A stretch of DNA of 64,000 bases from Aquarana catesbeiana (GCF_042186555.1 NC_133328.1:329896539-329960538), one strand, 5' to 3'. Shown: positions 54,201 through 64,000, numbered from the stretch's first letter. A program made the numbers and translations. The notes: generated by a model from the sequence alone, not told the origin.

Positions 54201-57200
54201 TTCATCTAAAGCTACAAGTTAGTGCAGTGCGTCCTGCTCACAGTGTTCAGCTAGATCCGTTCCTGTTATCTTCTTTCTGACAGGCAGGCTTGTCTTGTTA
54301 CAGTATTTACAGCTACCTGAAGAAAATTGCTGGTGTTCTTTTGATCCTATTAGTACCACAGTCAGGCAGCTAGACTATTTACAGTTAGTGCAGTGCGTCC
54401 TGCTCACAGTGTTCAGCTAAAACTACAAGTTAGTGTGGTGCGTCCACCTCACAGTGTTCAGCTAAACCTACAAGTTAGTGCGGTGCATCCTGCTCACAGT
54501 GTTCAGCTAAACCTACAAGTTAGTGTGGTGCGTCCACCTCACAATGTTCAGCTAAACCTACAAGTTAGTGCGGTGCGTCCTGCTCACAGTGTTCAGCTAA
54601 AACTACAAGTTAGTGTGGTGCGTCCACCTCACAGTGTTCAGCTAAACCTAGACGTTAGTGCGGTGCGTCCTGCTCACAGTGTTCAGCTAAAACTACAAGT
54701 TAGTGCTGTGCATCCTCCTCACAGTGTTCAGCTAAACCTACAAGTTAGCGTAGTGAGACCTCTGCACAGTGTTCATCTAAAGCTACAAGTTAGTGCAGTG
54801 CGTCCTGCTCACAGTGTTCAGCTAGATCCGTTCCTGTTATCTTCTTACTGACAGGCAGGCTTGTCTTGTTACAGTATTTACAGCTACCTGAAGAAAATTG
54901 CTGGTGTTCTTTTGATCCTATTAGTACCACAGTCAGGCAGCTAGACTATTTACAGTTAGTGCAGTGCGTCCTGCTCACAGTGTTCAGCTAAAACTACAAG
55001 TTAGTGTGGTACGTCCACCTCACAGTGTTCAGCTAAACCTACAAGTTAGTGTGGTGCGTCCTGCTCACAGTGTTCAGCTAAACCTACAAGTTAGTGTGGT
55101 GCGTCCACCTCACAGTGTTCAGCTAAACCTACAAGTTAGTGTGGTGCGTCCACCTCACAGTGTTCAGCTAAACCTACAAGTTAGTGCGGTGCGTCCTGCT
55201 CACAGTGTTCAGCTAAAACTACAAGTTAGTGCGGTGCGTCCACCTCACAGTGTTCAGCTAAACCTACAAGTTAGTGCGGTGCGTCCTGCTCACAGTGTTC
55301 AGCTAGATCCATTCCTGTTATCTTCTTACTGACAGGCAGGCTTGTCTTGTTACAGTATTTACAGCTACCTGAAGAAAATTGCTGGTGTTCTTTTGATCCT
55401 ATTAGTACCACAGTCAGGCAGCTAGACTATTTACAGTTAGTGCAGTGCATCCTGCTCACATTGTTCAGCTAAAACTACAAGTTAGTGTGGTACGTCCACC
55501 TCACAGTGTTCAGCTAAACCTACAAGTTAGTGGGGTGCGTCCTGCTCACAGTGTTCAGCTAAACCTACAAGTTAGAGTGGTGCGTCCACCTCACAGTGTT
55601 CAGCTAAACCTACAAGTTAGTGCGGTGCGTCCTGCTCACAGTGTTCAGCTAAAACTACAAGTTAGTGCGGTGCGTCCACCTCACAGTGTTCAGCTAAACC
55701 TAGAAGTTAGTGTGGTGCGTCCTGCTCACAGTGTTCAGCTAAAACTACAAGTTAGTGCTGTGCGTCCTCCTCGCAGTGTTCAGCTAAGCCTACAAGTTAG
55801 CATAGTGAGACCTCTGCACAGTGCTCATCTAAAGTTACAAGTTAGTGCAGTGCGTCCTGCTCACAGTGTTCAGCTAGATCCGTTCCTGTTATCTTCTTAC
55901 TGACAGGCAGGCTTGTCTTGTTACAGTATTTACAGCTACCTGAAGAAAATTGCTGGTGTTCTTTTGATCCTATTAGTACTACAGTCAGGCAGCTAGACTA
56001 TTTACAGTTAGTGCAGTGCGTCCTGCTCACAGTGTTCAGCTAAAACTACAAGTTAGTGGGGTACGTCCACCTCACAGTGTTCAGCTAAACCTAGAAGTTA
56101 GTGCGGTGCGTCCTGCTCACAGTGTTCAGCTAAAACTACAAGTTAGTGCTGTGCGTCCTCCCCACAGTGTTCAGCTAAACCTACAAGTTAGTGTAGTGAG
56201 ACCTCTGCACAGTGTTCATCTAAAGCTACAAGTTAGTGCAGTGCGTCCTGCTCACAGTGTTCAGCTAGATCCGTTCCTGTTATCTTCTTACTGACAGGCA
56301 GGCTTGTCTTGTTACAGTATTTACAGCTACCTGAAGAAAATTGCTGGTGTTCTTTTGATCCTATTAGTACCATAGTCAGGCAGCTAGACTATTTACAGTT
56401 AGTGCAGTGTGTCCTGCTCACAGTGTTCAGCTAAAACTACAAGTTAGTTTGGTACGTCCACCTCACAGTGTTCAGCTAAACCTGCAAGTTAGCGGGGTGC
56501 GTCCTGCTCACAGTGTTCAGCTAAACCTACAAGTTAGTGTGGTGCGTCCACCTCACAGTGTTCAGCTAAACCTACAAGTTAGTGCGGTGCTTCCTGCTCA
56601 CAGTGTTCAGCTAAAACTACAAGTTAGTGCGGTGCGGTGCGTCCACCTCACAGTGTTCAGCTAAACCTGCAAGTTAGTGCGGTGCGTTCTGCTCACAATG
56701 TTCAGCTAGATCCGTTCCTGTTATCTTCTTACTGACAGGCAGGCTTGTCTTGTTACAGTATTTACAGCTACCTGAAGAAAATTGCTGGTGTTCTTTGGAT
56801 CCTATTAGTACCACAGTCAGGCAGCTAGACTATTTACAGTTAGTGCAGTGCGTCCTGCTCACATTGTTCAGCTGAAACTACAAGTTAGTGGGGTATGTCC
56901 ACCTCACAGTGTTCAGCTAAACCTAGAAGTTAGTGCGATGTGTCCTGCTCACAGTGTTCAGCTAAAACTACAAGTTAGTGCTGTGCGTCCTGCTCACAGT
57001 GTTCAGCTAAACCTACAAGTTAGTGTAGTGAGACCTCTGCACAGTGTTGATCTAAAGCTACAAGTTAGTGCAGTGCGTCCTGCTCACACTGTTCAGCTAG
57101 ATCCGTTCCTGTTATCTTCTTACTGACAGGCAGGCTTGTCTTGTTACAGTATTTACAGCTACCTGAAGAAAATTGCTGGTGTTCTTTTGATCCTATTAGT

Positions 57201-58862
57201 ACCACAGTCAGGCAGCTAGACTATTTACAGTTAGTGAAGTGCGTCCTGCTCACAGTGTTCAGCTAAAACTACAAGTTAGTGGGGTACGTCCACCTCACAG
57301 TGTTCAGCTAAACCTACAAGTTAGTGGGGTGCGTCCTGCTCACGGTGTTCAGCTAAACCTACAATTTAGTGTGGTGCGTCCACCTCACAGTGTTCAGCTA
57401 AACCTGCAAGTTAGTGTGGTGCGTCCTGCTCACAGTGTTCAGCTAAAACTACAAGTTAGTGCGGTGCGTCCACCTCACAGTGTTCAGCTAAACCTAGAAG
57501 TTAGTGCGGTGCGTCCTGCTCACAGTGTTCAGCTAAAACTACAAGTTAGTGCTGTGCGTCCTCCTCACAGTGTTCAGCTAAACCTACAAGTTAGCATAGT
57601 GAGACCTCTGCACAGTGTTCATCTAAAGTTACAAGTTAGTGCAGTGCGTCCTGCTCACAGTGTTCAGCTAGATCCGTTCCTGTTATCTTCTTACTGACAG
57701 GCAGGCTTGTCTTGTTACAGTATTTACAGCTACCTGAAGAAAATTGCTGGTGTTCTTTTGATCCTATTAGTACCACAGTCAGGCAGCTAGACTATTTACA
57801 GTTAGTGCATTGCGTCCTGCTCACAGTGTTCAGCTAAAACTACAAGTTAGTGTGGTGCGTCCACCTCACAGTGTTCAGCTAAACCTACAAGTTAGTGCGG
57901 TGCATCCTGCTCACAGTGTTCAGCTAAACCTACAAGTTAGTGTGGTGCGTCCACCTCACAATGTTCAGCTAAACCTACAAGTTAGTGCGGTGCATCCTGC
58001 TCACAGTGTTCAGCTAAAACTACAAGTTAGTGTGGTGCTTCCACCTCACAGTGTTCAGCTAAACCTAGAAGTTAGTGTGGTGCGTCCTGCTCACAGTGTT
58101 CAGCTAAAACTACAAGTTAGTGCTGTGCGTCCTCCTCACAGTGTTCAGCTAAACCTACAAGTTAGCGTAGTGAGACCTCTGCACAGTGTTCATCTAAAGC
58201 TACAAGTTAGTGCAGTGCGTCCTGCTCACAGTGTTCAGCTAGATCCGTTCCTGTTATCTTCTTACTGACAGGCAGGCTTGTCTTGTTACAGTATTTACAG
58301 CTACCTGCAGAAAATTGCTTGTGTTCTTTTGATCCTATTAGTACCACAGTCAGGCAGCTAAACTATTTACAGTTAGCGCATTGCGTCCTGCTCACAGTGT
58401 TCAGCTAAAACTACAAGTTAGTGTGGTGCGTTCAACTCACAGTGTTCAGCTAAACCTACAAGTTAGTGCAGTGCGTCCTGCTCACAGTGTACAGCTAAAC
58501 CTACAAGTTAGTGCTATGCATCCTGCTCACAGTGTTCAGCTAAAACTACAAGTTAGTGCGGTGCGTCCACCTCACAGTGTTCAGCTAAACCTACAAGTTA
58601 GTGCTGTGCATCCTGCTCACAGTGTTCAGCTAAAACTACAAGTTAGTGTGGTGCGTCCTCCTCACAGTGTCCAGCTAAACCTACAAGTTATTTTTTTGCG
58701 AGCTCTGCACAGTGTTCAGCTAAAGCTACCTGTAGAAGGTTGGTGGTGTTTTCCTGTTCCTATCACTACCGCAGGCAGCTAAAAAAGCTACAAGTTAGTT
58801 TTTTGCGAGCGCTGCACAGTGTTCAGCTAAAGCTACCTGTAGAAGGTTGGTGGTGTTCTCAT
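51208..58862 (+). mobile_element. hAT transposon copy 2, left part
   Basis: Starts TAGGGATGAGCTTC and matches copy 1 through the GTTCG-rich end, CCAAT palindromes, TATA box (51502-51508), GA-rich run and (TA)n stretch. It then runs into a much longer array. Sequence changes at 58862/58863 to retroviral-associated DNA before any transposase. The right end is outside the window or lost. The 8 bp before it (TGGGTGAG, 51200-51207) would be its target duplication if the right end exists. Confidence 0.85.
51850..58740 (+). repeat. 7-kb hierarchical tandem array (45-bp units in 391-bp blocks)
   Basis: 45-bp units (GTGCGGTGCGTCCTGCTCAC..., translating VRPAHSVQLKLQVSA) are grouped in blocks that restart at 52438, 52829, 53220, 53611, 54002, 54393, 54964, 55445, 56016, 56407, 56848, 57239, 57810 and 58381. 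Block length is mostly 391 bp, or longer by a multiple of 45 bp (481, 571). One block is 441 bp because of an extra 5-bp GTGCG. Each block ends with the CCTGTTATCTTCTTACTGACAG segment shared with copy 1. The frames are repeat artefacts. Confidence 0.95.
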
Positions 58863-58970
58863 TTTAAGGGTAGTGGTCAACTGGTCAACTGGTCAAGTGC
58901 GCCCCCAAACCTTTTCCTTGCTCGAGCTGAACTTGGACATCAAGAAGGCCTCTTCAATCGATTGGAAAAA
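58863..58970 (-). other. Retrovirus-adjacent segment, possible leader or LTR end
   Basis: Repeated exactly at 63777-63884. On the minus strand it includes TTTGGGGGCGC, reminiscent of the start of a proline-tRNA primer site, preceded by purine-rich sequence. It contains a triple CAACTGGT-type repeat. Whether it is U5, leader or flanking DNA cannot be decided here. Confidence 0.35.
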
Positions 58971-59505
58971 TGAGTGATATGAACGACACCACACAAGTCA
59001 GTTGGATATCGCAAATATATCTTTATGTTTCTCTTTCCCTGGTATATATGATAACAATTCAATATACATCATAAGGGGCAAACCAAGGGGCGGTCCCTTA
59101 GCTTATCCAATCACAAGAGTACAAGTATCACAAGTTACATGGTATATGGCATATAGAAAAAAGACAATGACCTTTCTGCTAGATGACGTGCTTAAAAAGT
59201 ACCTAATAAAAAAAGTTACCCCAAAGTTTAATATAGAAATAACCTTTAAAGGTACTTTCGATAAGGTGCCTCCTGGCATTAGGCCCAGACTTGTGGTGAG
59301 ATGTCCTGTCTTGTTCCTGTACATATGTACAAGATCTGTCACCGCAAACCTTCTGTTTTTGCAGACAGCTCGCAGTAAAATTTCCACTTAAACATTGTCA
59401 AAGCCTTGCATAAAAAGCATTTCAAAAAGGAGTTCAGGCCTATTATCAAAAATATATATATATATAGTGAACCAAGTGAACCAAAGTGCAGCCATTTTCC
59501 TTACA
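58971..59505 (-). repeat. Putative 3' LTR of minus-strand endogenous retrovirus
   Basis: On the minus strand, a purine tract (AAAGGAGGGA, 59506-59516) downstream of the envelope stop is followed by TGTAAGGAAAATGG. A matching ...CACTCA end is possible at 58971, giving ~535 bp with TG...CA. The boundary at 58971 is a guess; the exact repeat at 63777-64000 starts 108 bp further out. Confidence 0.5.
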
Positions 59506-59554
59506 ATCCCTCCTTTGATCAGGGAGGATTTCATTCTCCCTGATCATAAATTTC

Positions 59555-60860
59555 CTAATGTTTGGAGTACCAGGTATGTTCTGTGTAGAACATAGCCGTG
59601 GCTTCCTCTGGCTCAATGTAGAGGGGGTCAATGTAGAACATGGCCATAGTTTCCTTGAGCTCAGAGTCCGATTTAATCTTTGCTGTAATATCAGGGACTT
59701 TACTGGTTATATAGAATAGGAATTTAATAGTGGCATAAATGGCGATACCCAGGAGTACTATCATGATCAATATCATGCCTGCCTTTTTAAAGAAACCCAT
59801 TACACTATCCCAAAATGATCCGAACCAACCGCCAATTCCTGAGAGTGGGTTCCAAGAGTCTCCCAATCTCCTCATTTGTGTCTGCAACTTTGCCCTTTCC
59901 TCCTGGTGTCCTTTGATTATATCATAATAATCTGGTACCTCTAAATCTTCACTGGGTTTGGTTAAGTTGTTCATATATGTGCAACATAGGCTTTTATCCC
60001 CTGTCACATCACATAGCCCTGTCAGTACCATCATCATCCTTTCTTGACGCTGCTTGATTATTTCTTGTTCAAACAGGATTTTCCTCAATTCCTCATTGAT
60101 GAAGCCCACATCAGCTGATGTTTTATTCATCCAGGAATCTACTAGTTCCCCAAACTCATCTACCTTTGTTAGTGCATTGTACATGCCTGCCCCTCCCATG
60201 GAAGCGAATACCTTGTCCCACCAGGTTGTGACCTCTCTTTTGTGCCTCCCAAACTCTAAATGACCATGTGCTTGTATCATCTCAACAGGGGAGTCCCCTG
60301 GAGTAGCACCCATGAAAGGAATCATTTCTACCAGGGTGCACCACCCTGAGGTCTCTCTATCAAGGGGATATGGGATGGTGGTGTGGCACCAAAGGCCGCA
60401 GCACACCATCCATCCGTGGGGCATATGAGGGGCGGGTACATCCCCAGTTAAATGTAGGTTGAACCTTAGTCCCACTAGGCACATCCAGTCCCCTATGGAG
60501 GGTGCCTCATCCTCCCGCTCCTCCATCCATGAACTATTCATATGTGTGCTGATAAGCCAAGATTCTGTGATCGAGCTATTCCCTTTCATACAATTTGAAA
60601 TACTGTAGGAGGACATGTTCCCAATGCGTTCATCAGGGTCTGTTATGTTGTGTGTGAGAAGTCCCTCTATATCTAGTGTCTCATTGGCTATGAGCCCCAA
60701 ATTTACCAGTGTAAAATTTACTACTGTGTCTCTGCAAAATCTACCGTTATACAAGTCTTTACCTGCTCCATTAAGATTAAATTGTGGACTCCTGGTGTAT
60801 CCTGTAAAGAGAAGGGGTTTACTATTGGTTGTGAGGTCCCGGGTACTGAATAAGTTTCAG
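59555..60860 (-). pseudogene. Endogenous retrovirus envelope: SU C-terminal part and TM subunit
   Basis: An open minus-strand frame from about 60860 to the stop at 59555 encodes most of an envelope glycoprotein, which mediates receptor binding and fusion. Counting from 60754, the surface part has many N-glycosylation sites (NFT, NET, NIT, NMS, NSS) and a CCGLWC cluster near residue 118. A furin-type RHKR is at 170-173, followed by a Gly/Ala-rich segment, a heptad-rich helix, a C-X8-CC motif at 248-258 (variant of CX6CC), and a membrane span at about 325-349. The cytoplasmic tail repeats an AMFY motif. There is no ATG of its own; the upstream portion is in another frame, so there is at least one frameshift between 60860 and 60721. 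Confidence 0.8.
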
Positions 60861-61263
60861 GATCTAGCTGTGCCCCATTATTAATACTTCTAAAGTCTGG
60901 TCTTAGGAGTTCCCTTCTGGATTCTAAAAATTGGAATTCTGATTTGGGGGCCTTTTTCATACTAGTATCATTTAATGGTGCAAAGGGAGCATAATTTGAT
61001 CTTTTATTTTGAATAACTTGGCTGATTCCTATATCTCTGAGTTTGGCCTTTTTAAACTTGGACACCAGGCTCTGACTTGGTTTATGATTGGGATCCATAC
61101 ACCAAGTCCTTTCTACTCCCTTATATTTGGCTGTAAAGACAATGGCTGCTATGTGACAATTCCCATCCCTCCTTTGAATATGATACCCCGTAACGGCTTG
61201 AGATTGGGCTTTGGACATCTGTCCGGCTATCTGAGTGCAGCAGGGATAAATAGAATTTCCCAT
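60721..61263 (-). pseudogene. Envelope N-terminal region with CC-chemokine-like domain
   Basis: This frame continues the leader frame after one TAG (61303-61305). After a basic RTRR site it encodes a CC pair (PCCTQ), C at 26 residues further on (DGNCHIAAIVF) and a fourth C after 18 (TWCMDPNH). That cysteine spacing, the AAIVF strand, the IQRRDGNC turn and C-x-DP match the CC chemokine fold, most like the CCL27/CCL28 type. The chemokine-like part is about 61245-61040. The remaining ~100 residues are not recognised. The frame closes at 60721 while the envelope frame is already open, so a frameshift or splice must separate them. A captured host chemokine is my inference. Confidence 0.65.
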
Positions 61264-61302
61264 AAAACCTCGCCGAGTACGGTTAGTATAATTAGAGGGG
61301 AG

Positions 61303-61785
61303 CTAAAAATTACAACTGTTAGTCATCCAACATACAAAGGTAGTTATCAGAATAATCTTAAGAGTAACCAGGATGGCAAAGACTAAAATTATTCGAGTGG
61401 TACATTTCCAGAGCTGTTCAGGTGGGTCCTGAGAACCTGGGGGAAATACCTGAACATCTACTACTCGAATGTCATTAGGTCTAAGGTCTCTGGGGCTCCG
61501 GAGTCCTTTAGGGAGGGTGCTGCAGGGGGTTTGCGTAAGGTTTCTGGGGCTCCCAAGTCCTCTAGGGAGGGTGCTGCAGAGGGATTGCTTAAGATCTCTA
61601 GGGATTGAGGGGGGGTTGGGGGGCTTTCGGGTGGAGATAGTAGAGGGCTTGGGCAGGGGTTTGAGTTCAATGTCTCTTTCTTTTGTGGTCCTTGGCTTGC
61701 TTCTAGGCTTGGTTTCTTTTTCTTTCGTGATCCTTGGCTTGCTTCCAGGCTTGGTGCTTTCTTTATCCTTGATGTGTGGATCCAT
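61303..61785 (-). pseudogene. Envelope leader-like peptide, Pro/Lys-rich with membrane anchor
   Basis: Starts at ATG 61785 (MDPHIKDKES), overlapping the end of the integrase frame, as envelope genes commonly do in simple retroviruses. The first ~120 residues are cytoplasmic in character: Lys/Arg/Pro-rich with repeats (KPRSKPRTTKE; CSTLP.GL.SPR.L). A hydrophobic span (IILVFAILVTLKIILITTFVCW) follows, then a TAG at 61303-61305. The long pre-anchor region recalls leader peptides of foamy-type envelopes rather than a cleavable signal peptide. The same frame continues into the chemokine-like region. Confidence 0.65.
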
Positions 61786-62075
61786 TGTGGTCCTTGGTAG
61801 ATGGGCCCTGGTACCTTCCTTGCTGCAAGCTGCTTTATCAAGACTCTGTCACCGGGTATGAAGGGGTGTGTAGGTTCTGTGGAAAGAGGAGGAAAAGTGA
61901 CAGCTACCTTGTCATAGTTTTCAGTAAGGCTACTTACCAGATGTTTCACGTGCTCTTCCTGTAAGGAATAAAGATTAACCTCCTCTCCCTCAATTGCTTT
62001 CTTTTGGGCCGGCCTTCCCATTAGTATTTCATATGGGGATAAGCCTGTCCTACTGTGGGGGGTGGTTCTTATCTG
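61461..62075 (-). pseudogene. Endogenous retrovirus integrase, C-terminal part
   Basis: Integrase joins viral DNA to host DNA. This minus-strand frame has the end of the catalytic domain (TGLSPYEILMGRP) and the SH3-like C-terminal domain (HPFIPGDRVLIKQL, GPIYQGP). A Pro/Ser-rich tail with SLEASQGSRK-like repeats follows; it overlaps the envelope leader in another frame. The zinc-binding and catalytic D,D-35-E regions are missing between here and 62100. Confidence 0.8.
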
Positions 62076-62084
62076 GAAGAGGAC

Positions 62085-62985
62085 CCCTAGCCTTACTGGG
62101 GAGATAAGACAGCAATAGGGGCGCTGCTGCTCTAGGTATCCCTATGACTCCCTCCTTGTTTGTCCAGAGACCTGTAGGGTCTCTGGTCAAACCTGAATCG
62201 CTCCAGTAGTCCAGGTCATCAGCCGATGCCTGTTTTTGCAAGAGTGCAGATGTGTGTTGGAACGAGGGGGTGTTAAAGTCATTCTGGAATAATAGGAGCT
62301 TTGTGTCATGTGGTTGTGGCTGCCTTTCTGCTGCAGCTTTTGCTACTCTGTCTGCTAGAGCGTTTCCCTGTGACTCTAGAGATCCGTCAGTGGCATGCCC
62401 CTAACTTTGATAATGTTTAATTTATCGGGCTGTTGTATTGCATTAATTCAGTGGTTCTCAACTCCTGTCCTCAGGACCCACTAACAGGCCAGATTTTAAG
62501 TATTACCTTGGGGAGATGCAGACTAGAATACTGCAATCACTGAGCAGCAAATGATATCACCTGTGATGTATTTCAGTTATCTTGCAAACCTGGCTTGTTA
62601 GTGGGTCCCGAGGACTGGAGTTGAGAACCACTGCATTAATTAGATCGTACACATAACCACTGTTATTTATTTTTTTGTTATCTGCGGTGCGGAATCCACG
62701 CCTAAACCAGATCATGCAATAATCGTGCTCGACTCCGAATGCGTACCTACTGTCTGTGTAAATGTTCACCTTTTTTCCTTTGTGTATTAAACATGCCCTG
62801 GTGAGTGCATACAGCTCAGCTTGTTGTGCGGAGGTTGCGCCAGTAAGGTAACCATCCTCTAGAATGAGATCCGGTAGCATTACCACCGAATAGCCTGTCT
62901 TGTATTGATTGTCTGCTGGACGTGTGCAGCTACCATCTATAAAGACATTAGGGTAGTCTGGATTAGGCAGATCAGTGAGATCTCT
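62085..62985 (-). pseudogene. Endogenous retrovirus RNase H and integrase N-terminal linker
   Basis: RNase H degrades RNA in RNA:DNA hybrids. Catalytic residues are visible in order: FIDGSC (near 62943), QQAELYAL, YTDSRYAFG, and after the MITE, NALADRVAKAA (near 62360). The integrase linker follows (DDLDYWSDSGL, GLWTNKEGVIGIP) and the frame breaks near 62080. A 185-bp hAT MITE (62449-62633) interrupts the domain and a TGA at 62986-62988 separates it from the RT part. Confidence 0.85.
62449..62633. mobile_element. hAT MITE inside retroviral RNase H
   Basis: Terminal repeats CAGTGGTTCTCAACTCC / GGAGTTGAGAACCACTG are flanked by the 8-bp duplication CATTAATT (62441-62448 and 62634-62641). The 185-bp length and lack of coding fit a non-autonomous hAT of the CAGTGGTTCTCAA type, unrelated at its ends to the TAGGGATGAGC hAT family here. 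Confidence 0.95.
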
Positions 62986-63776
62986 TCAAGGTGCTGTGAC
63001 AGTGAGAAGTTCTTGTGTACAGTCATGACAGTCTTGGGGAGTGACTGGGAGTTTTAGCAAAGCGTGTAAGAGTTTGATTGCCGGTGTTACTTCAGCACAG
63101 CTTTTGACAGTTAAGTTGTGCGTGTTTGTAAGAATGATTTCATACCCTGATGAACGTTGCGTAGTCATGTGTTGGGTGTTCATGTTTTGTAACAAATGGA
63201 GGACACTGTGTGATGTGTATAGGGTGGTTGGAGTCCCTAAAGTGATCTTTTGTGCTTCTTTTACAGTCATTGCACAGGCTGCCAGCGCTTGCAAGCAGCC
63301 CGGCATCCCTTGGACTGTCACTGGTAATTTTTTTGAGATGTAGGCTACGGGGCGGTAGTGGGTGCCATGCATTTGGGCTAGAACTGCAGCAAAGGCATGA
63401 CCCCTGACCACACAGTATAGGGCATAGGGCTTTTCATAATTTGCCAAGCCGAGGGCCGGGGCCGAGGCTAGTGATTTCAAAAGAATTTGAAAGGCTTCAG
63501 TCATTTCTGGGGTGTATGTGATAAGCTTTGGCGCCTGTGCTGTTGTAGCCTGCCTTAGCAGAGAGTCATAGTAGGAACAATCAGGAATCCACTGTCTGCA
63601 GTAAACTATTGAACCTAGAAAGGACAATAGTGATGCTTTGTCCTTTGGTGGGCCGAGACAAGTGAGGGCTTCGACCCGTTTTGGAGACACCATCCGTGTT
63701 CCCTCTGCAATGACGCACCCCAGGTACTCTACCTGCTCTTGGGCCCATTGAATCTTCTGACACTTCTGACACCATC
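62986..63776 (-). pseudogene. Endogenous retrovirus reverse transcriptase, thumb and connection
   Basis: The minus-strand frame begins at the break (63776) with KIQWAQEQVEYLGCVI, then MVSPKRVEALTCLGPPKDK, LLSFLGSIVYCRQWIPDC, KPYALYCVVRG and YRPVAYISKKL. These are the thumb/connection motifs of gammaretrovirus-like Pol. The catalytic palm (YxDD) and everything upstream (protease, gag) are absent: the sequence changes abruptly at 63776/63777 to a copy of 58863 onward. Confidence 0.85.
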
Positions 63777-64000
63777 TTTAAGGGTAGTGGTCAACTGGTC
63801 AACTGGTCAAGTGCGCCCCCAAACCTTTTCCTTGCTCGAGCTGAACTTGGACATCAAGAAGGCCTCTTCAATCGATTGGAAAAATGAGTGATATGAACGA
63901 CACCACACAAGTCAGTTGGATATCGCAAATATATCTTTATGTTTCTCTTTCCCTGGTATATATGATAACAATTCAATATACATCATAAGGGGCAAACCAA
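63777..64000 (-). repeat. Exact repeat of 58863-59086
   Basis: All 224 bases to the window edge match 58863-59086 with no difference that I can see. It could be the 5' LTR region of the same provirus after a large internal deletion, the start of a tandem duplicate of the 4.9-kb retroviral segment, or an assembly duplication. Confidence 0.9.

Noticed and set aside
51850..58740. CRISPR-like regular repeats
   Set aside because: Units are directly adjacent without unique spacers, lie inside a eukaryotic transposon, and there are no cas genes.
51867..58973. About a dozen 80-180-codon frames through the hAT copy 2 array
   Set aside because: They are the same repeat read through successive blocks, each ending at the block boundary. 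There is no family resemblance and no ATG.
59002..59391. 129-codon plus-strand frame over the putative retroviral LTR
   Set aside because: It lies in LTR sequence antisense to the provirus, has no recognisable domain, and is opposed by an equally long frame on the other strand.

Overview
The window looks like nuclear DNA from a large, repeat-dense vertebrate genome, most likely an anuran amphibian (possibly a ranid-type frog; this is inference from repeat content, not a species call). No host protein-coding gene, rRNA, tRNA or CRISPR array could be supported. Almost everything recognisable is a mobile element, and many are inserted into one another.

Layout. 1-13190: the 3' part of a Penelope-like element (PLE) with a GIY-YIG endonuclease tail, followed by two tandem copies of its terminal region (pseudo-LTRs). 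Copy A (867-10431) is split by a full-length L1 (1857-9485, 15-bp target duplication) and a Harbinger-type MITE (9738-10171). Copy B (10432-13190) is split by an unclassified 1.26-kb insertion. 13191-16936: a long foldback element carrying a hammerhead-like ribozyme motif, two Tc1/mariner remnants and LTR-like debris. 16937-31130: a decayed second L1 lineage copy, broken up by minisatellites, the 5' LTR and gag-like region of a minus-strand LTR retrotransposon, a complete but dead Tc1 element (21742-23363), a non-autonomous hAT-like foldback (24248-25773) and a 2.8-kb foldback element with its own hammerhead motif (28240-31072, 15-bp target duplication). 33532-47878: a young L1 whose ORF2 is interrupted by a complete 7.9-kb hAT transposon (36248-44183, 8-bp target duplication) with an uninterrupted 1092-codon transposase. 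48001-50100: BEL/Pao gag-protease remnants. 50101-51207: first exon of a PIF/Harbinger transposase. 51208-58862: 5' part of a second copy of the same hAT family, dominated by a 7-kb hierarchical tandem array. 58863-64000: a minus-strand endogenous retrovirus fragment (RT connection, RNase H, damaged integrase, envelope, LTR), followed by an exact repeat of its left end.

How the parts relate. The nesting gives relative ages: PLE before L1, MITE and the 1.26-kb element; L1 before hAT; the Harbinger element before hAT copy 2; hAT copy 2 before (or joined to) the retrovirus. The hAT transposon is the only element here that looks capable of acting autonomously: matched ends, target duplication, a TATA promoter with paired CCAAT palindromes, and an intact BED/DDE transposase. 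The most unusual gene-level observation is a CC-chemokine-like domain, closest in pattern to the CCL27/CCL28 type, encoded in the retroviral envelope region between a membrane-anchored leader and the surface subunit.
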